NCBI GenBank assembly: GCA_902475865.1
Contig: CABSBK010000068.1
Location: 1-6,331, forward strand
Reading direction: 5' to 3'
Length of the DNA stretch: 6,331 nt
Source of the DNA: an uncultured Collinsella sp.
GTDB lineage: Bacteria > Actinomycetota > Coriobacteriia > Coriobacteriales > Coriobacteriaceae
Part shown: positions 1 through 5,525 of the stretch, one piece after another
Layout: every line of letters begins with the position of its first letter
Position numbering within the stretch: position 1 is the first letter of the stretch
Made by a program: the position numbers and the translations under genes
The notes under the pieces: generated by a model
The model's input: the letters and a program-made list of their open reading frames with translations, nothing else
Told to the model about the DNA's origin: nothing
The model's database searches: none

Positions 1-23
1 AATATTAGAACTTTGCCAGCGCC

Positions 24-413
24 TTGGCGAATCTTGAGGATGCGCCCAATCAGGATCTCAACAATGATTTTGTTCAGAGTGGATTGATTAATAAGTTCAA
101 TCTTCAATTTGAACTGAGCTGGAAGCTCCTTAAGCGTCTGCTCGAGTATGAGGGTGCCACGCTTGCCGCGTCGGGGTCTCCTCGTGCCATCTTGAAGGCG
201 TGCTACCGTTTCTACGCCTTTCTTGATGAGGCGGCCTGGCTAGATATGCTCAGAGACCGTAACACGAACGTTCATATTTATGACAACAAGCTCGCTCAAG
301 ATTTGATTCAGCGCATCTTGAACGTCTATATTCCCGCTTTCTGCCAGTTGCGAGACGGGCTGATGGAGCGATACGGCGAGCTTCTTCTGGTGCCCGACGA
401 CCAGTTTGTTTAA
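24..413 (+). CDS. HEPN-domain, HI0074-like nucleotidyltransferase substrate-binding protein (possibly 5'-truncated by a stop)
   Basis: This is an all-alpha HEPN protein of the HI0074 type, the family that pairs with a minimal nucleotidyltransferase (MNT) as in HepT/MntA modules. Seen in the sequence, numbering from the TTG at 24: an aromatic/charged helix with FNLQFELSWK (25-34), SPR (52-54), WLDMLRDRN (72-80), and the HEPN signature R79-x4-H84-x-Y86 (RNTNVHIY). In HepT this signature carries the RNase residues and the tyrosine that the MNT modifies. The length, 129 aa, fits the family. The start is doubtful: no Shine-Dalgarno sequence precedes TTG 24, and the residues encoded just upstream (NFASALANLE) look like normal family sequence, but a TAG lies at 6-8. 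The gene may therefore be a nonsense-mutated remnant, or its real start may lie before the window. No MNT gene follows; a partner could only lie upstream. Family assignment is fairly sure, activity is not. Confidence 0.72.
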   Translation: MANLEDAPNQDLNNDFVQSGLINKFNLQFELSWKLLKRLLEYEGATLAASGSPRAILKACYRFYAFLDEAAWLDMLRDRNTNVHIYDNKLAQDLIQRILNVYIPAFCQLRDGLMERYGELLLVPDDQFV

Positions 414-456
414 TTCCTTTAGATTTCGCGGAGGGTTGTTGCCGTTTACCGATGGG

Positions 457-488
457 TTGTTGTGCAACAAACGGGGAGCTGTAATACT
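457..488 (+). promoter_or_regulatory. Candidate weak promoter with an overlapping inverted repeat
   Basis: TTGTTG (457-462) and CAACAA (465-470) form a 6-bp inverted repeat with a 2-bp spacer. TTGTTG or the overlapping TTGTGC (460-465) could act as a -35 box, with a poor -10 candidate around TAATACT (482-488). The site lies about 50 bp before the start of the cell-wall protein gene, and no better promoter is visible between 414 and 539. Symmetry over a -35 box could mark an operator. This is inference only. Confidence 0.25.
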
Positions 489-539
489 GAATCCATCTTT
501 GCAAACTGCACTTTAACCACACCAATGCAGGGAGGATGT

Positions 540-2168
540 ATGCAACCCAAGCATTCCGCGATTGTTGCGGGCCTTATGCTGGCGCTTTCGTTTGGCGCCG
601 TTGCCGCACCCGCAACCGCTATAGCCGAGGAGCCCACGCCGGGCGTTGCCTCGGATGCCACCGATATCGATAAGGGCCTCTACACCCAGCAGTCTTTCTC
701 GGGCGTGCTGAGGTCGGTTCAGGGTGTTTCGTTTGTCAATGTGACCGACGAGATGAAGTACTTTACCAAATACGAGAGCCACGGCAATTACAACCAGGGT
801 TTTTCATATGGCGACGGATACAACGCGCTGGGCTATTACCAGTTCGATCGCCGTTGGTCGCTCATTCCGTTTATGAAGCAGGTCTACAACTACGATTCTG
901 CCAAGTACGGCATGCTTAAGGACGCGATTGACCGCGGTGGCGAGATTTCCAACGGAAGCAACCCCATGTATGCGAATGGCCAGCTCACCGAGCTGGGCCG
1001 CATCGCGCAGGAGGCCTTCCTGGGCGCCTATAACACTGACCCCACAGAGTTCTCGGCGCTGCAGGATGCCTATGCGTACAACTCCTACTATGCGGTGACC
1101 GAGTCGTGGCTCAAGAACGCTCTGGGCATTGATATTTCCGGTCGCGCCGATTGTGTCAAAGGCATGGTGTGGAGCATCACCAATATGTGCGGTACCGGTG
1201 GCTGCCAGGACTTTTTCCGTTGGGCGAATCTTTCCAACGATATGACCGACCGCGAGTTTGTGACCGCGCTTTCGAACAGCGTGGTTGATAACGTGGCGCG
1301 CAAGTATTCGAGTCAGCCTCAGTACCATGAGGGATGGAAGAATCGCTATAAAAACGAGCTCAAGGACTGCTTGGTCTATATTGCCGAGGACGAGGCTGCC
1401 GCTGAGGAGACGCCTTCGGAGCCCGATCCTGAGCCTAAGCCTGCGCCCGCGCCGGCACCTCACCCGAACAAGGCCCCTGCTGCGCCTGCTGGGCCAACGG
1501 TGGAAACCGATAGTGATGCGGACAATGGCGGCGAGACGGGTGCGCCTTCGACTGGTGTTGGTAACAATGGTGCCGGTAATGGCGGGACTGCTTCGGGTGG
1601 AACGGAGTCTGCTGGCGGTGCTGGTGATTCGGGCTCTGGTTCAACCGGTGGTTCTGTCTCTGGATCGACTGGCGGCCCCTCCAATGGCTCCACCGATGTT
1701 GGCGAGAGCTCTGGCACTGATTCCGACTCGACCGAGGACTCCGATGTCAGTAATTCGTCGACCGAGAACAAGTCCTCCTTTGTCGAGCAGCTTGGCGCCG
1801 CGATCGGGTCTTCGATTACGGCTGGCAACAACAGTTGCTCGTCTTCTGGTGAGAACACTTCTGGCGAGGCTCCCGAGTCCAGGACTGATGGCGATGCCGA
1901 TGCTTCGACCGATGCAGGCGCGAGACAGTCCGATGCCGATGCTCAGAAGGTTGACGACAAGAACGTCACCTCGACCACCACGACGACTACCACGACCACG
2001 ACGACCAAGGCCTCGGGTGGCAATATGCCCAAGACGGGCGACCTCATCGTGATGGCGAGCCTTGCCAGTGCGAGCTTGGCTACGCTTGGTGCCACGTCCA
2101 TTGTGAGTGGTAAACACAAGCTTGATCAGCAGAAGAAGACTGCTGGCCAGGACGGATCCGAGGAGTAA
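540..2168 (+). CDS. Secreted LPXTG-type wall-anchored protein with a lysozyme/transglycosylase-like domain
   Basis: Start chosen at ATG 540 because AGGGAGG (529-535) precedes it and a normal signal peptide follows; the frame is open back to a GTG at 462, but those 26 extra codons do not look like protein. The product is 542 aa. Residues 1-29 are a signal peptide (basic start, hydrophobic core, probable cleavage after ATAIA). About 66-282 is a globular domain with E79-S80, ALGYYQF (96-102) and AYN (179-181), spaced like the ES, GLMQ and AYNAG motifs of lytic transglycosylases, plus four cysteines (205, 217, 222, 277) that could pair. Residues 287-320 are Pro/Glu/Ala-rich, about 324-475 Ser/Gly/Asp/Thr-rich, and 479-489 is eleven threonines. 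The end is MPKTG (496-500), a hydrophobic helix and the basic KHKLDQQKK, a sortase signal. I infer a peptidoglycan- or glycan-cleaving surface enzyme. Anchoring is well supported; the enzyme class is a motif-level guess. Confidence 0.85.
   Translation: MQPKHSAIVAGLMLALSFGAVAAPATAIAEEPTPGVASDATDIDKGLYTQQSFSGVLRSVQGVSFVNVTDEMKYFTKYESHGNYNQGFSYGDGYNALGYYQFDRRWSLIPFMKQVYNYDSAKYGMLKDAIDRGGEISNGSNPMYANGQLTELGRIAQEAFLGAYNTDPTEFSALQDAYAYNSYYAVTESWLKNALGIDISGRADCVKGMVWSITNMCGTGGCQDFFRWANLSNDMTDREFVTALSNSVVDNVARKYSSQPQYHEGWKNRYKNELKDCLVYIAEDEAAAEETPSEPDPEPKPAPAPAPHPNKAPAAPAGPTVETDSDADNGGETGAPSTGVGNNGAGNGGTASGGTESAGGAGDSGSGSTGGSVSGSTGGPSNGSTDVGESSGTDSDSTEDSDVSNSSTENKSSFVEQLGAAIGSSITAGNNSCSSSGENTSGEAPESRTDGDADASTDAGARQSDADAQKVDDKNVTSTTTTTTTTTTTKASGGNMPKTGDLIVMASLASASLATLGATSIVSGKHKLDQQKKTAGQDGSEE
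1974..2006 (+). repeat. ACN trinucleotide tract encoding eleven threonines
   Basis: Eleven consecutive threonine codons (ACC, ACG and ACT mixed) sit just before the sorting signal of the wall protein. Slippage would add or remove whole codons, so length could vary between strains without breaking the frame. Mixed third bases make slippage less likely than in a pure repeat. Such Thr tracts commonly serve as extended, possibly glycosylated, wall-spanning stalks. Confidence 0.7.
2025..2135 (+). other. Sortase sorting signal: MPKTG, membrane helix, basic tail
   Basis: MPKTG is encoded at 2025-2039 (an LPXTG variant with Met at position 1). It is followed by about 22 mainly hydrophobic or small residues (LIVMASLASASLATLG and on) and then KHKLDQQKK. 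The tail continues with an acidic end (DGSEE), somewhat longer than usual after the basic cluster. Cleavage is expected between T and G by a housekeeping sortase encoded elsewhere. Confidence 0.85.
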
Positions 2169-2200
2169 GATCCTGGTCGCCCGATAATCTAAGAACTAGG

Positions 2201-2240
2201 ACGGGGTCCGGTGCGAATGCATCGGGCCCCGTTTTGTTGT
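2201..2240 (+). terminator. Rho-independent terminator after the wall-anchored protein gene
   Basis: A 14-bp stem is formed by ACGGGGTCCGGTGC (2201-2214) and GCATCGGGCCCCGT (2219-2232) with a GAAT loop. All positions pair, with two G-U wobbles in the RNA. The T-rich run TTTTGTTGT (2232-2240) follows. It sits 32 bp past the TAA of the wall protein and separates that gene from the ATPase-like pseudogene. Confidence 0.92.
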
Positions 2241-2355
2241 GCAACGATTAGTTATGCCCCCTCACACCCCATGTTGCTACCGTTGCCCGAAACGTCTGCA
2301 TGACGGCATTATTGCGGTTGAGTTGCTCGATACAATGGGCATCGTGCTGCGTTTT

Positions 2356-2361
2356 AGGGAG
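2356..2361 (+). promoter_or_regulatory. Ribosome binding site that fixes the GTG start at 2370
   Basis: AGGGAG is placed 8 nt before GTG 2370 and supports that start for the ATPase-like reading frame. The upstream gap (2241-2355) shows only weak promoter-like elements: TACAAT at 2331-2336 without a convincing -35 box, and TTGCCC (2283-2288) 18 bp before CATTAT (2307-2312). Confidence 0.7.
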
Positions 2362-2369
2362 AAGTTACG

Positions 2370-4166
2370 GTGTCTGAACAGGCGATTTACGGCGATACTG
2401 CCTACTGTGGCGTAGAGTTGATCAACCGCTCGGGTAACGGGGCGCTACCGGTCGGCGAACATGACTTTGCCGAGGCCATGGATCGATGCGTGCTAGTCGA
2501 CAAGACGATGTTTATTACCGATGTCTTGGATGCTGATGCTTCCGTTGTGGCGTGTTGTCGGCCCGAAGGCTTTGGCAAGAGCATGAACCTGTCGATGCTT
2601 AAGGCTTTTCTGGAGCGACCCGCGGTCGGGCAGGTCGATCGGGGCCTGTTTGCTGGTTCTCAGATTTGGGATGCGGGTGGCGGGCGCTATCGGGATGAGT
2701 TTGCCTGCTACCCTGTGATATCGCTGGACTTTTCTGGCGCCGCGAAGTGTGGTGCCAACGTCGATGGCGTCGTGCGTGACGCTCTTTCGGGCGAATGCGC
2801 TCGCTTGATGCCACTCTTGTAAGCTCCGGATTTAGCTCGAGACAAGGTACGTCACATCGAACGCGTTGTGCGTGGCGTGGCGAGCGAGGCCGAGGTTGAC
2901 TCGGTGCTTGGTCTGCTCATTGAGCTGCTGGAGATGGCCTGCGATGAGCAGGTTGTATTGCTCGTTGATGGGTACGACGCGGCGTGGTCGCCCAGTGCGA
3001 GCGCGAGGGACGCTTCCGGCGCCGGTCCGGCGGAGCTGCTCGATCGCGTGCTGTTCGACGCCATTGCCACCGCGGGCCATTCGCTACGGTTGACGTGTCT
3101 GATGGGGGAGCGTCCTAACCCTGCCGAGATGGCGCTTTCTTCGCGCAGCTGCTCGTATCGTCTTTCGACGCCCCTTTCGACGTGGTGCGACCGTTGGTTC
3201 GGCTTTTCGGATGCCGAGGTTGAGGCTCTGTTGAGTCATGCTGGACGCGAGGAATACCTGGATGATGCGCGTGAATGGCTCGAGGGATATCGGTTTGGCA
3301 GGACCTATTGCTCGAGTCCGGCGCGTGTGATCGGTTTTCTGGACCGAGGCTGCACGGCGCCTGTGCGTGCCGACCTGTATGGGTATGCCGATTGCCTGAG
3401 TAGGGTAGTTTGTGACTGGAATCTTGACCGCCTTTCGGCTCTGTTCAATTTGCTCGAGGCCCATGGATACATTGAGGTCCCGCTTTGTTTGGGCGCTGCG
3501 GGGCCAGAGACCTCGTCTGATGATGGTCTGTGGACGGCGCTGTATCTGTCCGGTTTCCTGACGACAGATATGACTGAGGAACCGGAGCACGACATCTGCT
3601 CCCGTGCTCTGCGGTTGCCCAATAACGAGCTTCGCCAGGCCTTTCGTCTGGTGATTATTGATTGGTTTGAGCGTGCTGCCGAGGACGTTCGAGACGTCGA
3701 TACGTTTCGAGATGGGTTGTGCCGTGGGGACGAGGGTGCGGTGAAGCGGGCGTTAGAACGCATCCTGGGAGATGCGGGAATCGGTGAGACCGACCCAGAT
3801 AAGCCGCTACCATATCATCTGCTCTTGCAGGGGCTCTGCTTTGGCTTGCCGGGCTATGCCAATCCTGCCTCGAGGCGAAAGCGTGGCGCGAATCGCTGGG
3901 ACATTCAGGTTTTTCCTACGGGCTCTGTGTTTGACGTGGCAGACACGATCGGCATGCTCGAAGAGCGTCCGCTGATAACAATCAACTTGATGTACGACCC
4001 CGGTGTGGATGCGCTGGGCCTGGAGCTGCTGGCCGTTCAGGCGCTGCTCGACATAGAGCGCGACGGCATCGACAAGATTCGCGTGCCGCGACCCGGTGTG
4101 GGCCGTATGCGCTGGGGATTCGGTTTTGACGGGCAGCATGTGGCAGCGGTGTGCCAGCGGCTGTAG
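2370..4166 (+). pseudogene. AAA-ATPase-like / PD-(D/E)XK nuclease-like family protein, split by one in-frame stop
   Basis: GTG 2370 opens a single frame of about 598 codons to TAG 4164-4166, broken only by TAA at 2820-2822 (codon 151). Both halves stay in the same frame, so this is a nonsense change, not a frameshift. The 5' part (150 aa) has the AAA-ATPase-like (PF09820-type) opening: VDKTMFI (43-49) and RPEGFGKSMNLSML (64-77), the family's Walker A region. The 3' part has LVDGYD at 2961-2978 where the family has LIDEYD, then GFSDAEV, LEGYRFG, LYLSGFLTTD and LPNNE blocks in usual order. It ends with a DUF1703-like PD-(D/E)XK region: NRWDIQVFP, then ITINLM where I-E-V-K is expected. GTG 2868 could restart translation but has no Shine-Dalgarno sequence. 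The family is mobile and multicopy with no settled role. Total length is normal. Lost catalytic residues plus the stop argue for decay. Confidence 0.82.
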
Positions 4167-4193
4167 GGGCAGGCGATGCTGCGGGGGTGCCCG

Positions 4194-5213
4194 CTACTCC
4201 GCGTCCTTCATGGGCGGCATGGGCTTCCAGTTGGGATCCTTGATGATCTTGCGGGCATCTTTCATGCCACGGCGCAGCGCCGGGATGCCGGTCTTAAAGC
4301 ACTTGTCGACCGCTGCCAGACGAATGAACTCCTTGCAGAAGGTCGCGGCGTTGCCCAAGCGGAACAAGATGGGGTGGTAGTCGCCGTAAATCTGCATGTA
4401 ACGGGCCAAAAAGCCGCGATTGCGCATGATGTAGTAGCGGTTGGTGTCGCTCGTTGAGTTGAGCTGGCGTTTGCCGGCGATATCCCAGTTAGAGACGGCG
4501 CGGGCACGCTTGAGCACCACGTCGGCAACCACGGCGGCGGGGAAGTGCTGGCTGGCAACATAGCCGTAGCAGGCATCGTCGCCGTAGATGAAAAAGCGCG
4601 CATCGGGCAGGCCGATCTTGTCGACAACGCGGCGCGAGAACAGGCCGCCTTCAAAGCACAGCTGGTTCATGGCGCGGTAGCCCTCGGGGCCCAGGTCCCA
4701 CTTAGCGATGGGGTTGGGGATACCAAGCGAAAGGATAAGCTGGTACTGCCAAAAGAAGGCGCCACCGTCAAAGTCCAGGCGCGAACCCTGGATGACGTCG
4801 TAGCGGTCCGCCCACTTGGCCAGGCGCTCAATGCCCTCGGGGATGACGAGTACGTCGTCGTCCATCACCCAAAACCACTGGGCGCCCAGGTCGTAGGCGC
4901 ACTTGGTGCCGGCGGAGAAGCCACCCGCGCCGCCGCCGTTTTCGAGCTGCGGGGCGTAGATGACGCGGTCGGTGCCGCCCTTTGCATCGGGCTGATCGGC
5001 GTCGATGCCCCACAGGTTGGCGAGGCGCTCGTTGAATGCGGCGCACATGGCCTCGGTCTCGCGTGAATTCTCGTTGTCGACGATCACGATACGCCAAGGC
5101 GTTGCCGTGAGCTCGGTCATGGAGTCGAACAGGTTGGCCAGAAGCTCCTGGCGCTTATAGGTGACGACGACGATGGCAAGCTTGTCGATGGGAGCGGGAA
5201 GGGTGGAAGTCAT
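4194..5213 (-). CDS. Family-2 glycosyltransferase, galactofuranosyltransferase (GlfT)-like
   Basis: This 339-aa cytoplasmic or membrane-associated GT-A enzyme is expected to move a sugar from a nucleotide donor to a growing surface glycan. Visible motifs: VVVTYKR (15-21) opening the nucleotide-binding fold, IVDNENS (44-50), ENGGGAGGFSAG (91-102), WVMDDDV (115-121) with the metal-binding D-x-D, FEGGLFSRR (187-195), and FFIYGDDACY (207-216) with the likely catalytic base D212 or D213. The GGAGGF plus DDD pairing is characteristic of GlfT-type galactofuranosyltransferases, so UDP-galactofuranose is the best donor guess; rhamnosyltransferase is an alternative. I do not see the histidine GlfT enzymes carry about 24 residues after the base; the region reads VVLKRAR. 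The start ATG at 5213 has GAAAGGA (5224-5230) 10 nt upstream. The gene converges on the ATPase-like pseudogene with only 27 bp between stops and no clear terminator. Confidence 0.87.
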   Translation of the reverse strand: MTSTLPAPIDKLAIVVVTYKRQELLANLFDSMTELTATPWRIVIVDNENSRETEAMCAAFNERLANLWGIDADQPDAKGGTDRVIYAPQLENGGGAGGFSAGTKCAYDLGAQWFWVMDDDVLVIPEGIERLAKWADRYDVIQGSRLDFDGGAFFWQYQLILSLGIPNPIAKWDLGPEGYRAMNQLCFEGGLFSRRVVDKIGLPDARFFIYGDDACYGYVASQHFPAAVVADVVLKRARAVSNWDIAGKRQLNSTSDTNRYYIMRNRGFLARYMQIYGDYHPILFRLGNAATFCKEFIRLAAVDKCFKTGIPALRRGMKDARKIIKDPNWKPMPPMKDAE

Positions 5214-5228
5214 GGGGAATATATCCTT

Positions 5229-5414
5229 TCACGCGTGGCGGGCGAGCGCCGCACGGAAGCTATCGAATGCGTCGTTTGGACGGCACCTATTGTAAAGGGT
5301 CGCTGCGCCATGTTGGCAAGGTTTGAATAAAACGCAGGAACCTGCCATGGGCGTGGCGACCGCGATTAAGCGCAGCGCTTCGATGACTATGTTGCGTGCG
5401 GCTTTGTGCTGCAT
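5229..5414 (-). CDS. Small 61-aa ORF upstream of the GlfT-like gene; hypothetical, possibly an acyltransferase relic
   Basis: ATG 5414 is preceded by GAAAGGACGTC, a good Shine-Dalgarno sequence, and the TGA (5231-5229) overlaps the ribosome binding site of the glycosyltransferase, 15 nt before its ATG. That layout would allow translational coupling. The product starts MQHKAARNIVIEALRLIAVA, then loses hydrophobic character and ends RAALARHA. I do not recognise it as a whole. The first 20 residues resemble the N-terminal helix of acyltransferase-3 membrane proteins (RN-x-x-IE-x-LR-x-IA), common in polysaccharide loci, so this may be the stub of a deleted gene. It could also be a regulatory upstream peptide, or chance. 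A promoter-like TTGCCA/TACAAT lies inside it on the same strand. Confidence 0.35.
   Translation of the reverse strand: MQHKAARNIVIEALRLIAVATPMAGSCVLFKPCQHGAATLYNRCRPNDAFDSFRAALARHA
5289..5319 (-). promoter_or_regulatory. Candidate promoter for the GlfT-like gene
   Basis: Read on the minus strand, TTGCCA (5319-5314) is followed after 19 bp by TACAAT (5294-5289). Both boxes are one base from consensus, but the spacer is two longer than ideal. Transcription would begin near 5282 and leave a leader of about 70 nt before ATG 5213. Confidence 0.35.
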
Positions 5415-5433
5415 GACGTCCTTTCGTATCGGT

Positions 5434-5462
5434 TTGCCTCTGCGGGCTCCATAGATTATATA
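5434..5462 (+). promoter_or_regulatory. Promoter for the plus-strand glycosyltransferase
   Basis: TTGCCT (5434-5439), a 17-bp spacer, and TATATA (5457-5462) form a good sigma-70-type promoter with optimal spacing. The predicted start near 5469 gives a leader of about 57 nt before TTG 5526. Confidence 0.55.
5455..5460 (-). promoter_or_regulatory. Perfect -10 box (TATAAT) on the minus strand
   Basis: The minus strand reads TATAAT at 5460-5455, overlapping the plus-strand -10 box. No recognisable -35 box lies 16-18 bp upstream of it (GTCGTC region, 5477-5484). If used, transcription would begin near 5448 and reach the small ORF at 5414 after about 35 nt, then the GlfT-like gene. Confidence 0.3.
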
Positions 5463-5464
5463 AA

Positions 5465-5476
5465 CGCCCGCGGGCG
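5465..5476. promoter_or_regulatory. 12-bp perfect palindrome at the predicted transcription start
   Basis: CGCCCGCGGGCG is fully self-complementary and begins 2 bp after the plus-strand -10 box, covering the predicted start site. It is also where a minus-strand promoter spacer would lie. It could be an operator controlling both divergent genes, or a short stem at the 5' end of the mRNA. GC-rich DNA produces such palindromes by chance more often than average. Confidence 0.3.
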
Positions 5477-5513
5477 GGACGACCCTTTGATACCATTAAC
5501 GGCAGGTATTTCC

Positions 5514-5520
5514 TAAGGAG
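5514..5520 (+). promoter_or_regulatory. Ribosome binding site TAAGGAG deciding a TTG start
   Basis: TAAGGAG lies 5 nt before TTG 5526. The TAA at 5514-5516 is in frame with the gene, so nothing upstream can be the start, and the next in-frame ATG is after the first glycosyltransferase motifs (codon 60). TTG 5526 is therefore the only sensible start. Confidence 0.85.
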
Positions 5521-5525
5521 CACAT

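Noticed and set aside
462..539. Upstream GTG (462) and ATG (525) as starts of the wall protein
   Set aside because: They would place non-hydrophobic residues before a normal signal peptide, while AGGGAGG sits just before ATG 540.
804..1463. 219-codon minus-strand frame inside the wall-protein gene
   Set aside because: Arg/His-rich shadow of the sense gene, with no family features and no separate ribosome binding site that I can see.
1285..2052. 255-codon overlapping plus-strand frame
   Set aside because: Arg/Leu/Pro-rich product of the repetitive linker read in another frame; the annotated frame has signal peptide, domain and sorting signal.
1641..2117. Minus-strand Gly/Arg-rich frame opposite the linker and poly-Thr tract
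   Set aside because: Low-complexity antisense shadow.
2331..2336. TACAAT as a promoter for the ATPase-like pseudogene
   Set aside because: No acceptable -35 box at 16-18 bp spacing, so not listed as a feature.
2868..4166. The 432-codon frame from GTG 2868 as an independent gene
   Set aside because: No Shine-Dalgarno sequence before 2868, and the frame continues the interrupted upstream gene without a shift.
4167..4194. Possible terminator hairpin between convergent genes
   Set aside because: GCGGG/CCCGC is only 5 bp and lacks a T-run on both strands.
4545..5066. 173-codon plus-strand frame opposite the GlfT-like gene
   Set aside because: Antisense to clear glycosyltransferase motifs; Ala/Val/Gly-rich with no recognisable domain.
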